Shown: positions 53,495 through 63,675, numbered from the stretch's first letter. The stretch is 64,000 bases of DNA from Paenibacillus sp. yr247 (GCF_900103825.1 NZ_FNIF01000006.1:1-64000), one strand, 5' to 3'. A program made the numbers and translations. Notes: generated by a model not told the origin, from the letters alone.

Positions 53495-55645
53495 TTGCCG
53501 ATAACATTTCACGAAGATTTACAATTGTTCGAAATTCAAATGAGAAGCACCTCCTATCTCTTCGGCATCAATGAAAAGGGGATCATGCAGCAGGTCTATT
53601 GGGGAGAAACTGTCGATGCGAGGGAATGTGCGTTTCTTCTGAAAAGTTGCCATCACAGCTCATTTGATGCTGAAGTTGAAAGGGAAAAGGAGGAATATAG
53701 CTTTGCAGGCGGATGCAGCTATGTCGAACCTTGTTTGAAAGTTCGGTTTCATGACGGCGTTAGGGATTTAAAAATGAAATACTTCGGTTTTGCTATTCAA
53801 AGGGAAGAACAGGATGTTTCATTGGAGAAAATGCCAAACCGTTCCACAGAGACATTGGTTATTACTCTCAAAGATGTTCACTATGATTTATGGGTGAAAA
53901 TTTATTATAGAGTTATTGCTGATCATAATTTAGTTGAGCGATATGCAGAGGTACTGAATCAAAGTAAGGATGATATTGTTATCGAGCAAATGATGTCCGC
54001 TGCATGGTCACTGCCTGTTCTCTCCGATTATCGTCTAACACACGTTACAGGAAGATGGGCCGGGGAGTTCCAATTGAGGGAAGCGAGATTGACGGAGGGA
54101 AAGAAAACCCTTGAATCGAGAAGAGGCTTCACAGGACCGCACGCGAACCCCTGGTTTGCGATCGATAATGGAAAAACGGATGAAGTTTCTGGCAAGGTTT
54201 GGTTCGGCATGTTGGGTTGGAGTGGGAACTGGAAAATCGTTGCCGAGAAGACAAGTTTTAATCATCTAAGAGTTGTTGGGGGAATGAACGATTTTGATTG
54301 TTCAGTGTTGCTGCAATGCGGGGAAACGTTAACTTCCCCTACTTTTACAGGAGGTTACACCTCGCATGGTTTTGGTGAGATGAGCCGAATTCTACATAGT
54401 TATCAAAGGGAATTTATACTTCCGTCCCGTGGTCATCGGAGGGTTTTATATAATTCATGGGAAGCAACCTATTTTGATGTGAATGCCAGTGGGCAAAAGG
54501 AGCTGGCAAAAGCCGCTGCCAAACTTGGAGTAGAGCTGTTTGTTGTGGATGATGGGTGGTTTGGCAGCAGAAATAGCGATAAGTCGGGACTTGGGGACTG
54601 GTATGTAAACCCTGAAAAATTTCCAAACGGCCTGAAGGAACTGATTGATGAAGTTTCGAGCTTAGGGATGGATTTTGGCATATGGGTAGAGCCAGAAGCC
54701 GTGAATCCCGATAGCGACCTTTTTAGGGAGCACCCGGATTGGATTTATCAATTCCATACACGTGAGGGCACCCAGCTAAGGAATGAATTTATGTTGAATT
54801 TGGGTAAGCCGGAAGTGAAACAATTTATATTGGACTTCATGACAAATTTGTTGAGTACTTATAAGATTTCGTTTATTAAATGGGACATGAATCGTTCCAT
54901 TACAGAACCAGGGACAGGTGACGATTTCCTAAAACCTCATAACGCCATTTGGATTAGGCATGTGCAAAGTTTATATGCGATATGGGCTGAATTAAGAAAA
55001 AGGTTTCCAGACGTTGAGTTCGAAGCGTGCGCCGGCGGTGGATCACGAATCGACTTGGGCATGCTGAGGTATGCGGATCAGGTCTGGCCAAGCGACAATA
55101 CCGACGCCTTCGATCGGCTGAGCATACAGGAGGGCTTTTCGTACGTATACAGTCCTCAAATCATGATGTGTTGGGTCACTGATTCACCTCACAGTTTAAA
55201 TGGAAGGAAGTTGCCCTTATCCTTCCGGTTTCACAGTGCGATGATGGGCGGATTAGGAATAGGAGCTAACCTAAAGATTTGGTCGGATGAGGAGTTCGAA
55301 GAGGCATCATTCTTTATTCAATTATATAAGGAAATCAGGCCGGTTATCGCGACAGGGCATTTATTCCGATTGCAAACACTTCGTGAATCCCAATTTGCCG
55401 CATTCCAATATTTAAGTGAAGATGGCCGTGAAGCCATTGTATTTATTTTTTTGCACGCACAACGGTTTGCCAACGAACTTCCGAGATTATGTCTTCAAGG
55501 GTTAGATCAGGATGCAGATTATCAGGTGGATGACCTCGAGAATCAACCCATACGATTCAAGGGCAGAAACTTGATGAACGTCGGCGTGACCCTAAATCTA
55601 ACAGGTGATTTCGACAGTAAATTGATCCGGCTCAAACGACTTTAA
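53495..55645 (+). CDS. GH36 alpha-galactosidase
   Basis: This enzyme of about 716 residues has the GH36 nucleophile motif FIKWDMNRSITEPG (Asp about 463) and the acid/base SDNTDAFDRLSIQEG (Asp about 536). The EACAGGGSRIDLGML cofactor-like motif lies between them. An N-terminal beta-sandwich (ECAFLLKSCHHSSF) and C-terminal domain are present. No signal peptide is seen, so it cleaves alpha-galactosides inside the cell after import. TTG 53495 has GAGGTG 8 bases upstream, whereas the GTG at 53486 overlaps that site. Confidence 0.93.
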   Translation: MPITFHEDLQLFEIQMRSTSYLFGINEKGIMQQVYWGETVDARECAFLLKSCHHSSFDAEVEREKEEYSFAGGCSYVEPCLKVRFHDGVRDLKMKYFGFAIQREEQDVSLEKMPNRSTETLVITLKDVHYDLWVKIYYRVIADHNLVERYAEVLNQSKDDIVIEQMMSAAWSLPVLSDYRLTHVTGRWAGEFQLREARLTEGKKTLESRRGFTGPHANPWFAIDNGKTDEVSGKVWFGMLGWSGNWKIVAEKTSFNHLRVVGGMNDFDCSVLLQCGETLTSPTFTGGYTSHGFGEMSRILHSYQREFILPSRGHRRVLYNSWEATYFDVNASGQKELAKAAAKLGVELFVVDDGWFGSRNSDKSGLGDWYVNPEKFPNGLKELIDEVSSLGMDFGIWVEPEAVNPDSDLFREHPDWIYQFHTREGTQLRNEFMLNLGKPEVKQFILDFMTNLLSTYKISFIKWDMNRSITEPGTGDDFLKPHNAIWIRHVQSLYAIWAELRKRFPDVEFEACAGGGSRIDLGMLRYADQVWPSDNTDAFDRLSIQEGFSYVYSPQIMMCWVTDSPHSLNGRKLPLSFRFHSAMMGGLGIGANLKIWSDEEFEEASFFIQLYKEIRPVIATGHLFRLQTLRESQFAAFQYLSEDGREAIVFIFLHAQRFANELPRLCLQGLDQDADYQVDDLENQPIRFKGRNLMNVGVTLNLTGDFDSKLIRLKRL

Positions 55646-55686
55646 TGATAGCAGGTCGGTGACACCGCAAAGAAGGGAATTATTCC

Positions 55687-56634
55687 ATGCTAAGCCATGA
55701 GGTAGTGAAAGTATATCCCGCGATCTACAAAGAACGCAAATCTATCGTGATTGAAAATGATAGGTTGAGAGTCGAGATTGTACCGGATATCGGGGGTAAG
55801 ATCGTTTCTCTTTACTATAAGCCAAGTGGCAAAGAATGGCTGCTTGATTCCGGAAGCCGGCCGTTTGTACAACCTATTTATGGATCGATTTTTACGGATT
55901 GGGATATGAGCGGATGGGATGAATGTTTTCCGACGATTAATCCCTGTACCGTTCATGCAAAAGAGAATAATCCTGTTCAATTGCCCGACCATGGAGAAGT
56001 GTGGTCATTGCCGTGGAACTGTGAAATGCAGGATCAGTCCATTGTTTGTTCTGTCAGAGGGATAGGGCTTCCCTATCGTCTAACCCGAACCATTTCTTTT
56101 CTGGAGACGGGTCATGTCAGACTGGCGTACAGGGCCGATAATTTGGGTCAAGATCAGCTTCCCTTTCTATGGACCGCTCATCCGCAATTTTCGATTTCGG
56201 AGCCGACGCAGATTTTACTGCCTGATTCCATGCGCAGTATGCTATGCGTCTATGGCGGCGAGAAGCTGCAGACTGGGGAACAATATGATGTTTCCTCCTA
56301 CTTGAATATTCAGCCGGAACTTAGAGAGGACGGGAAAAAGTTCTATTATCCGAGTGTCGTTCCTGCCGGATGGTCTGGCTTATACGGCCAGGAAAGCGGC
56401 AACTATTTGATTGTTTCGGTACCTGTGGAAAAGGTGCCTTATCTTGGTATTTGGATTGACGAAGGGATATATAACGATCGGGTGACCTGCGCCCTTGAGC
56501 CCGGAATCGGATACTATGATTCGCTTGAAATGGCACAAAGTAACGGAACGTCGGTTGTTATTGCATCATCCAAATCGCATGAATGGCATCTGGATCTCAA
56601 ATTGGGGCAAGGAAGCCTAGAGAAATGGAGTTAA
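55687..56634 (+). CDS. Aldose-1-epimerase-like (galactose mutarotase fold) protein
   Basis: This 315-residue protein has a beta-sandwich fold. Its landmark motifs are VEIVPDIGGKIVSLYYKPSG (about 32-51), DWDMSGWDECFPTINPC and LPDHGEVW with the catalytic-type His (about 107). FLWTAHPQFSI follows near 160. It lacks a clear second GH-specific residue set, so it may be a mutarotase for the released galactose or a related carbohydrate-binding enzyme. AGAAGGGA precedes the ATG. It follows the GH36 gene by 41 bases. Confidence 0.75.
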   Translation: MLSHEVVKVYPAIYKERKSIVIENDRLRVEIVPDIGGKIVSLYYKPSGKEWLLDSGSRPFVQPIYGSIFTDWDMSGWDECFPTINPCTVHAKENNPVQLPDHGEVWSLPWNCEMQDQSIVCSVRGIGLPYRLTRTISFLETGHVRLAYRADNLGQDQLPFLWTAHPQFSISEPTQILLPDSMRSMLCVYGGEKLQTGEQYDVSSYLNIQPELREDGKKFYYPSVVPAGWSGLYGQESGNYLIVSVPVEKVPYLGIWIDEGIYNDRVTCALEPGIGYYDSLEMAQSNGTSVVIASSKSHEWHLDLKLGQGSLEKWS

Positions 56635-56661
56635 TGATATCAAGTCAAGGGAGTGAGCGCA

Positions 56662-59600
56662 TTGAGTCACACGAATCAGCAAGTTCGCGTATGGGAAGAA
56701 ACCGTTTCAATTCCAACTTACGGCATCGGAGAACCGGATAAAAATCCGATGTTTTTAGAAAAACGTGTTTACCAAGGCAGTTCGGGACGCGTATATCCGC
56801 ACCCAGTTATCGAGCGTATCGAAGACGCGAAAAAACCTAAAGATTATAAGATGGTTATTTTGGAGAATGCGTTTGTCCGAATTGAGATCATGCCTGAAAT
56901 TGGCGGCAGGATATACCGGGCGCTCGATAAAACGAATCAATATGATTTCGTTTACTATAATCGCGTAATTAAACCTGCTTTGGTCGGATTGGCAGGTCCA
57001 TGGATTTCCGGCGGAATTGAATTTAATTGGCCTCAGCATCATCGTCCGAATACATTTGGCCCGGTGGAGTATCGTTTTGCCGAAAACAAAGATGGCAACG
57101 CAACCGTTTGGGTGAGTGAAATTGATCGTATGTATGGAACCAAGGTGACCACAGGCTTCACCTTGTATGCAGGGAAAGCCTATTTAGAGATTCAAGCGCA
57201 ATTATACAACCGCACTCCGGAGCCCCAAACTTTCCTCTGGTGGGCCAATCCTGCCGTAGCGGTAAATGATCATACACAATCGGTATTTCCTCCGGATGTA
57301 ACGGCTGTCTTCGACCATGGTAAGAGGGACGTATCGCGTTTCCCGATCGCAACAGGAACATATTACAAAATGGATTATTCCGCAGGCGTTGATATTTCAC
57401 GCTACAAAAATATACCTGTACCGACTTCTTATATGGCTTACAAGTCAGATTATAATTTCGTCGGCGGCTATGATCACGGGGTTGGCGCAGGTCTGCTTCA
57501 TGTCGCTAACCATCATGTGTCACCGGGTAAAAAACAATGGACCTGGGGAAACGGAGAGTTTGGGCAGGCATGGGATCGAAATCTGACGGATGAAGACGGG
57601 CCTTATATCGAGTTAATGACAGGAGTTTATACAGATAATCAACCAGATTTTACTTGGCTGCAGCCTTATGAGGAGAAATCATTTACCCAATATTTCATGC
57701 CTTATAAGAATATCGGTGTTGTCAAAAACGCGACCATTGATGCAGCTGTTAACTTGGAAGTAAATGAATTGACGCGTCAGGCCGTTGTTCAAGCTTACAC
57801 AACCTCCTTATTTGAAGGAGCAATCGTGGAGTTTAAAAGTAAAAGACGCGTCTATTTTCAAGAAGTGCACGAGCTTTCACCAAACTCCACTTTCACCAAA
57901 CAAATCACTCTGGATGAAGCCGATCAGTTGCATGACTTGATCGTCATTGTCAAAGATGCGAGCGGCAGGTTGCTTGTTTCCTATAATCCGAAAAGATCCG
58001 GCATTGAGCAAATACCCGACGCTGCTAAGCCGTTACCCGCACCGGAAGAATTGAAGACGAATGAGCAATTGTATTTGGCGGGTTTACATTTGGAGCAATA
58101 CCGACATGCTACCTTTGAGCCGGAATCATATTATTTGGAGGGGCTAAAGCGAGATCCCAATGACATTCGCATGAATATCGCTTATGGCACGCTTCTTCTG
58201 CGACGCGGCAAATATGCGGAGAGTGAGGCCCTTTTCCGTAAAGCGGTGGCATCGCTCACTTGGCGCAACCCGAATCCTTACGACAGCGAAGCTTACTATC
58301 AATTAGGCGTAACGCTTAAGCTGCAAGGCCGGTTAGAGGAAGCATTCTCCGTTTTCTATAAGGCGGTATGGTCTGCTGCATGGCAGGATGCCGGCTATTT
58401 CTCACTAGCGCAAATTGCTTGCTGGAATAAGTCTTTTGCGGAGGCTCTGGAGTTAGTCGAGCGCTCGCTTATCCGTAATGCGCGCAATTATAAAGCGAGG
58501 CATTTGAAAACAGCACTTCTTCGAAAGCTGGAGCGTTTGGATGAAGCTAAGGCCTTTGCAGAGGAAACAATGAAACTGGATATTGCCGATTTTGGCGCTC
58601 AAAATGAATATGTTCAAATTCTGATCGCTCAAAATGAAAGCGGTCAAGCTCTGGAAGTTGCCAATGAACTTTGCCGCTTGATGAGAGATGATGTTCACAA
58701 CTACATTAATCTATCCTCCGACTATGCCGAATGCGGATTATTTGAAGAGGCTATTGTTGTACTGGAGCGGATATTGTCAGGCAAGAATGAGGATGTATAT
58801 CCGATGCTGCATTATACTCTCGGTTACTTATATGAGCAAACCGGTTCGCTCGAGCAAGCCGCAAGTCATCGTCAAGCGGGGCAGGCAGCTCCACCCGATT
58901 ATTGCTTTCCGAATCATCTGTTTGATCTTCAAGTTTTGGAGAGTGCAATTACCGCTTTTCCAGAGGATGATAAAGCTCACTACTATCTTGGTAACTGTAT
59001 GTACGACAAAAAACGCCATGCGGATGCGAAAGCCCATTGGGAAACATCGGCTTCCATAAAAAACAATTTCGCAACGGTTCATCGTAACTTATCATTGGCG
59101 TATTTCAATAAAAGCAATGACTCAGCTAAGGCGCTTGCTTCACTTGAACAGGCGTTTCAATGTAATCAGGCGGATGCACGTGTTTTCTTTGAGTTGGATC
59201 AATTGTATAAAAAACTAAGTTATTCTCCGGAGAAACGCATCGCAAAATTGGAAAAAAACTACGCGCTTGTGAAGAAACGCGACGATCTTTATTTGGAATA
59301 CGTTACGCTGCTGAATTCTCTTGGTCATCAAACGCAGGCCATCGAGAAGCTGAATACCCGAAATTTTCATCCATGGGAAGGTGGAGAAGGAAAGGTTACC
59401 GGTCAATATGTTTTTGCTCATGTAGAACTGGCCAAGAAAGCTCTGTATGAAGAGGATTTTGCTCAAGCAATTGTCTTGCTTCAAAAAGCGCTTGTATATC
59501 CTGTAAACCTTGGAGAAGGAAAGTTAACTGGCGTTCAAGAAAATCATATTTACTATTATCTGGGGTGTGCTTACGAAGGTATGAATCAGAAGGATCAGGC

Positions 59601-60000
59601 GCGCGAGTGTTTTACCGTGGCTTCACAAGGCTTGGAAGAACCGGCCAGTGCGATGTTCTATAACGATCAGCCGCCAGATATGATATTTTATCAAGGCATG
59701 GCTTGGCTAAAGCTTTATAACGACAAAGAGGCGCAGCGCCGCTTCAACAAACTTATCGATTATGCAGAGAAACACATATTTGATGATGTGAAAATCGATT
59801 ATTTTGCTGTTTCCCTGCCTGATTTCCTCATTTTTGAGGACGATATGAAGAGGCGTAATGAAATCCACTGTTTGTACATGCGCGGGCTCGGTTTAATCGG
59901 AAAAGGCCAATATAATCAAGCCAAAGATCAGCTGGATAGAGTGCTTCAGATAGATCTGAATCATCAAGGAGCGAAGGTACACAGGCAAATATGCGGTTAA
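56662..60000 (+). CDS. DUF5107 plus TPR repeat protein
   Basis: This protein of about 1112 residues has two halves. The first (to about 425) is a DUF5107/galactose-mutarotase-like sandwich with the motif EIMPEIGGRIYRALDKTNQY, GIEFNWPQHHRPNTF and LWWANPAVAVND. The rest carries about a dozen TPR-like helices. The 40-60 residue units have the pattern YYQLGVTLKLQGRLEEAF, HYTLGYLYEQTGSLEQAA and HYYLGNCMYDKKRHADA. The first half is related in fold to the protein just upstream. The long TPR half may hold a complex together. I prefer TTG 56662 (GGGAG 8 bases before it) over GTG 56653. It ends the galactoside operon. Confidence 0.82.
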   Translation: MSHTNQQVRVWEETVSIPTYGIGEPDKNPMFLEKRVYQGSSGRVYPHPVIERIEDAKKPKDYKMVILENAFVRIEIMPEIGGRIYRALDKTNQYDFVYYNRVIKPALVGLAGPWISGGIEFNWPQHHRPNTFGPVEYRFAENKDGNATVWVSEIDRMYGTKVTTGFTLYAGKAYLEIQAQLYNRTPEPQTFLWWANPAVAVNDHTQSVFPPDVTAVFDHGKRDVSRFPIATGTYYKMDYSAGVDISRYKNIPVPTSYMAYKSDYNFVGGYDHGVGAGLLHVANHHVSPGKKQWTWGNGEFGQAWDRNLTDEDGPYIELMTGVYTDNQPDFTWLQPYEEKSFTQYFMPYKNIGVVKNATIDAAVNLEVNELTRQAVVQAYTTSLFEGAIVEFKSKRRVYFQEVHELSPNSTFTKQITLDEADQLHDLIVIVKDASGRLLVSYNPKRSGIEQIPDAAKPLPAPEELKTNEQLYLAGLHLEQYRHATFEPESYYLEGLKRDPNDIRMNIAYGTLLLRRGKYAESEALFRKAVASLTWRNPNPYDSEAYYQLGVTLKLQGRLEEAFSVFYKAVWSAAWQDAGYFSLAQIACWNKSFAEALELVERSLIRNARNYKARHLKTALLRKLERLDEAKAFAEETMKLDIADFGAQNEYVQILIAQNESGQALEVANELCRLMRDDVHNYINLSSDYAECGLFEEAIVVLERILSGKNEDVYPMLHYTLGYLYEQTGSLEQAASHRQAGQAAPPDYCFPNHLFDLQVLESAITAFPEDDKAHYYLGNCMYDKKRHADAKAHWETSASIKNNFATVHRNLSLAYFNKSNDSAKALASLEQAFQCNQADARVFFELDQLYKKLSYSPEKRIAKLEKNYALVKKRDDLYLEYVTLLNSLGHQTQAIEKLNTRNFHPWEGGEGKVTGQYVFAHVELAKKALYEEDFAQAIVLLQKALVYPVNLGEGKLTGVQENHIYYYLGCAYEGMNQKDQARECFTVASQGLEEPASAMFYNDQPPDMIFYQGMAWLKLYNDKEAQRRFNKLIDYAEKHIFDDVKIDYFAVSLPDFLIFEDDMKRRNEIHCLYMRGLGLIGKGQYNQAKDQLDRVLQIDLNHQGAKVHRQICG

Positions 60001-60304
60001 AAAGGAATTCTGGGCACTTTTTCGGAACTTGGGTACATAAAGCATTGTCAAGCGATGGAAGAATGACATTAATCGAGCCGTTGGGCTGAAACACTCAGCG
60101 AAGCTTGTCGCTGCATGGTTGGAACTGAAGACGGTTTTAGAACAGTACGACATGTATGTACGTCAAGAAAGCTATGTTGCAAGCTCACACGAGTCTTATA
60201 CACGCTAGGAACAAAGATAAACACTAAAACAAAATTTGGTAGTTCTAAGAAAATTAACAATACACGCCATAACACCGTAATTACGCTTGAAATTATTACA
60301 AATA
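60001..60304. other. Spacer without a supported gene
   Basis: I see only short random frames and no clear promoter or repeat between the TPR gene and the next hairpin. Confidence 0.45.
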
Positions 60305-60332
60305 GCCTTCCGAGTGGACTTGGAAGGTTTTT
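60305..60332 (+). terminator. Intrinsic terminator of the galactoside operon
   Basis: CCTTCC (60306-60311) pairs with GGAAGG (60322-60327), inner AGT/ACT, followed by TTTTT. Confidence 0.8.
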
Positions 60333-60462
60333 CTTTGCGTTTATGTGCAGTTTGGTTAGAAAGGCAATCAGGCTAGTTTGAAGCCTTTGTCCTCGGCGTA
60401 TTGGTTCTTTTCCTATTCGCCCTTACAGTCTTCTTTTTGTTTTGGCTTGTATTTTAAGCAAT

Positions 60463-60672
60463 TTTAGGTTCTCGTTTTGGCAGGTTTTTTTGTTTGATTG
60501 GGGGTATTATTCCAAACATCCGAAAGAAATAATAGCTATTTGGCACGGTGGTTTATCGATTCAAGGTGGGATTGTAGGTGCTGTTTTAGTTGGTATTTGG
60601 TTTGTACAAAAGCATAAAATCTCTTTTTGGGAACTCGCTGCAAGATCTACATTCGGAGATCATTCAATTTAA
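60463..60672 (+). pseudogene. lgt: Prolipoprotein diacylglyceryl transferase fragment
   Basis: The frame reads FWQVFLFDWGYYSKHPKEII, AIWHGGLSIQGGIVGAVLVG and FVQKHKISFWELA. This is the central Lgt region that contains the YYSKHP loop and the conserved HGG-x-x-x-HGG-like turn, and it stops at the insertion-element border. The N-terminus, the essential Arg/His regions and the last third are missing. An intact copy must exist elsewhere for lipoproteins such as those in this window. The following insertion-element remnant begins where homology ends (about 60645), so this looks like the target of an old insertion. Confidence 0.8.
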
Positions 60673-61814
60673 TCGTTGTACGAATCCCTTCTGCAAATGG
60701 TTTGGTGAAATCCAAAAGAGATTCGAGGATTTAAAATAAAAGCCTAGCCGATATAAAATTGTCGGAAGTGAGAAGCATAATACTCAGGCTATACAATGCA
60801 ATCCTGAACCTACTGGTTCAAAATTTAGGCACAACTTGGAATTGTACATGTGTCCCTTACTCTAATTGGTCGGTTGTTGCAGAAGAAATCGCTCGACTTG
60901 CAGCATTAGATAAAGTTGAAAATATTGAGGTTGAATATGAATTCCATAAAGAATATTGTGAAGTATCACATCTGAATCCATTTAAACATTCGGGAGAATT
61001 TTATAGGCGGGGCAAAAGTAGTGGAAATTCGCAGAAGTGGCAATGTAAAAAGTGTAAGAAAATAACTAATGTCATGCCTAGCCGAAGAGAATCCACAACT
61101 TATCATCAAAAACGAAATGATATCTTGCCTGATTTAGCTGCTCAACTTTTAAACAGAACTCCTGTTAAACGCTCGTGTGAAATGTTAGGGATTGGTTCCA
61201 AGACCTATTACTCTAAATTAGAATGGCTTTATAGAAGATGTTTGGAGTTTCTTGAACGACACGATGCAAAGGCTTTTGAATCGATAAATTTTGATAAGAT
61301 GTGGGTTAATACGGATAAAATGATTTACAATCTGAACAATGTGCGAAAACGTGGACAAGGTGGGCAAAGATTTGATGATATCGAAGAACAACAATTCCCT
61401 ACTCATATGTATCGAAAATGGGCTAAGAAGCCTATTGAACATCCCCTTCCCTCAATTGACCAAGGAAAGCGGTTTGTTGATTGTACTACCGATTTATCAT
61501 CTTATGAAATTGAACATGTGGCTAACATGTTGGTTAAGGTAAATGACAAAGCAACAAGCGCATTCATGCAACAAATTCGGAGGAGATTATCTATTTTAGA
61601 GCGCCCGTTGGTTACTGCGAGAGGCGAAGGAAAAAGTTATATCTATGCAAATTTTAATCCGAAGTATGCTCAATACGCTTTAACTATCCTTCGTACTTTC
61701 TACAACTTCTGTTTGCCATACAATTCATGGGATAAAGTGAAGGTTACACCAGCTCAAAGATTGGGGATTGCCGATAAACAATTTACGATGAAGGATATTA
61801 TTTATTTTAAGTAG
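60673..61814 (+). pseudogene. Zinc-ribbon insertion-element protein (transposase-like), decayed
   Basis: The intact frame from about 60845 has a zinc ribbon (KWQCKKCKK) and a helix-turn-helix RTPVKRSCEMLGIGSKTYYS. A transposase-like core (FDKMWVNTDKMIYNLNNV and FVDCTTDLSSYEIEHVANML) follows, and the end is TPAQRLGIADKQFTMKDI, as in DDE transposases. Upstream, the N-terminal part CTNPFCKWFGEIQKRFEDLK, KPSRYKIVGSEKHNTQAIQC and NPEPTGSKFRHNLELYMCP lies in another frame. That part has a TAA at 60737-60739, and one extra T near 60850 separates it from the rest. So a nonsense change plus a one-base insertion have broken the element. The family name is uncertain. Confidence 0.65.
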
Positions 61815-61970
61815 GTTCTGTTATCTTTCGTTGTTGATTTACTTTATTAAACTATTTGGAAGTTTTGTTGAACAAGTTGTAAATTTAACTAAAAAACAAT
61901 ACAAATTTATTGTAAAACGATAAATCATATGATAAAATCATGTTGTCATTAAATAAGTGAGGTGTTTTAA

Positions 61971-62038
61971 ATGCCATTGTGGACGCACTTCAAAAGCCAT
62001 TAAAAAACATCCTTGAATTAAAACCAGAAAATGATTAA
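61971..62038 (+). pseudogene. Remnant of a DUF2975-gene C-terminus
   Basis: VDALQKPLKNILELKPEND ending at TAA 62036-62038 aligns with the last residues of the next gene (VLQRLLQEAINIKSENDLTI). AAACCAGAAAATGATTAACG matches AAATCAGAAAATGATTTAACG at 62539-62559. An ATG with GTGAGGTG lies just before it at 61971, one frame off. It is the stump of a duplicated DUF2975 gene. Confidence 0.55.
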
Positions 62039-62073
62039 CGTTTTGGTAAAATTTAATTAACGAGGTGCTTTTT

Positions 62074-62556
62074 ATGAAACAAGTTACGACACTCTTTTTA
62101 AAGCTAGCTGTTATTTTTATAGGAATCCCAGTTCTTGCATTGTGCATATTTTTGGTGCCTAAGATCGGGAATTTTGCTGGAGAATTGTATCCAGATATTG
62201 CTTATATGAAATCTCTCGTTTTAATCGATATGTACGCGGCAGCGATACCTTTTTACTTTGCTCTGTATCAAGCTTTTAAACTTTTAAGCTATATTGATAA
62301 GAACCAAGCGTTCTCGGAATTATCGGTAAAGGCTTTAAAGAATATAAAATATTGTGCCATCACGATCAGTACCTTGTACCTGCTAGGTATGCCACTCTAC
62401 TATCTCATGGCGGAAAGAGTTGACCCTCCAAGTATCATACCAATCGGATTGGTCATTATTTTCGCCTCTATGGTGATCGCCGTTTTTGCTGCTGTTCTCC
62501 AAAGACTTTTACAAGAAGCTATTAATATAAAATCAGAAAATGATTTAACGATCTGA
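62074..62556 (+). CDS. DUF2975 membrane protein
   Basis: This 160-residue protein has four hydrophobic segments (about 8-28, 47-66, 91-110 and 121-145), the DUF2975 layout. These proteins are usually encoded directly before a small HTH repressor and are thought to work with it. ACGAGGTG lies 6 bases before ATG 62074. The next gene begins 10 bases after the stop and is exactly such a repressor. Confidence 0.82.
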   Translation: MKQVTTLFLKLAVIFIGIPVLALCIFLVPKIGNFAGELYPDIAYMKSLVLIDMYAAAIPFYFALYQAFKLLSYIDKNQAFSELSVKALKNIKYCAITISTLYLLGMPLYYLMAERVDPPSIIPIGLVIIFASMVIAVFAAVLQRLLQEAINIKSENDLTI

Positions 62557-62566
62557 GGTGAATATC

Positions 62567-62785
62567 ATGGCGATTATCATCAATGTTGATGTGATGTTGG
62601 CAAAAAGGAAAATGAGCGTAACAGAACTTTCGGCGAGGGTTGGAATTACTATGGCGAATCTTTCCATTCTGAAAAATGGGAAAGCAAAAGCGGTTCGTTT
62701 TTCAACCTTAGAAGCGATATGTAAGACTTTGGATTGTCAGCCAGGTGATATTTTGGAGTACAAAAGCGACGAAGACACTCAATAA
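62567..62785 (+). CDS. YozG-type XRE-family HTH regulator
   Basis: This 72-residue Cro/C1-type helix-turn-helix protein has helices at MSVTELSARVGITMANLSIL, then KNGKAKAVRFSTLEAICKTL, and the ending CQPGDILEY is the standard tail of this subfamily. It probably represses its own operon with the DUF2975 protein. I chose ATG 62567 with TGAGGTG before it. A strong terminator follows. Confidence 0.9.
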   Translation: MAIIINVDVMLAKRKMSVTELSARVGITMANLSILKNGKAKAVRFSTLEAICKTLDCQPGDILEYKSDEDTQ

Positions 62786-62832
62786 AAACAGACAACAAAT
62801 TTATTTAACTAACGGGAGTGGATAGAGAATTT

Positions 62833-62863
62833 AAGGGATAGCCATTAAGCTATCCCTTTTTTG
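62833..62863 (+). terminator. Strong intrinsic terminator
   Basis: GGGATAGC (62835-62842), a six-base loop and GCTATCCC (62849-62856) are followed by TTTTTTT. Confidence 0.9.
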
Positions 62864-63200
62864 CGTTTATTGATGTTATTTACTCAGAGAATTCCATTGA
62901 GAATTGCATTGATATTAGTGACAAAAAATACGATGAGATTTGCAATGTTTGCACCCCAAAAGAGAACCCGTTAGTCATACACGGACTTCCTTTTGTTTTT
63001 AGCAGCATGCATTGATAACGCTTTTTAAACGATGCTAGATATGATCGTTTTACTGGTATTTCTTAAACCTAGAATGAATCTGAAAGTAGGACCGTGAATG
63101 AGAAGATAGATAGTGGGCCTGCGAAATAGAGTCTAGATACTTGATTCGAATGATTCATCTGTGGAAACAGAGTGTAATCTTCTTCTCGAACGATATTAAT
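62864..63200. other. Gene-poor stretch
   Basis: I see no supported gene or RNA; the frames are short and broken. Confidence 0.4.
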
Positions 63201-63600
63201 TAGCAATTCCTCGGGTAAGAAAGGAACACGTTCAAGGTTAATTCGGTATTGCCGGAAATGACATGATCAACTTTGCGAGCCGTTCCATCCGACAAGAGCA
63301 AGTTCACTTTGTCATCTGACGTAATAATGTTTCCTGTCTCAGGCACTTTTCCTTCCACCTAAGGTCTCAAGAATTGAGTTGCACATGGACAACGTCAACT
63401 TTATTTCGGCCAAAACCAAGTCTGTAAGGGTAACTTTGTTTTATACATGATGGTTCCGCGGTAACGGAAGTCTGATGAGCATCATTGTTGGCACTTAAAG
63501 GGGCAATGAAATCCATCTTTCCATTTCTGAGACGAAAGATGGGATACACAATCTTCCTCCTTTTAAATTCCATTTGAATCTTGATTTTGTCATCTTCCAA
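63201..63600 (-). pseudogene. Broken hypothetical gene
   Basis: From 63600 the frame reads MEDDKIKIQMEFKRRKIVYP, further GKMDFIAPLSANND and ends VVHVQLNS at a TGA near 63367. One base out of frame it continues VEGKVPETGNIITSDDKVNL, LLSDGTARKVDHVISGN and LNVFLS to TAA at 63201-63203. The two pieces could be one protein of about 130 residues with a stop and a frameshift. I recognise no family. No ribosome site was noted. Confidence 0.35.
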
Positions 63601-63675
63601 TCACTCCAAACAGTATAATTTTCCAAAAAAAGAAAATATTAAAAAGAATAAGTGAATTCAAAGTGAGGATTGCAA

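Noticed and set aside
57317..57586. Open frame inside the DUF5107-TPR gene
   Set aside because: It is a shadow of the long real gene in another frame. Many similar shadows inside the glycosidase genes were left out for the same reason.
60115..60381. 88-codon plus-strand frame after the TPR gene
   Set aside because: It runs through a terminator and lacks a ribosome site.
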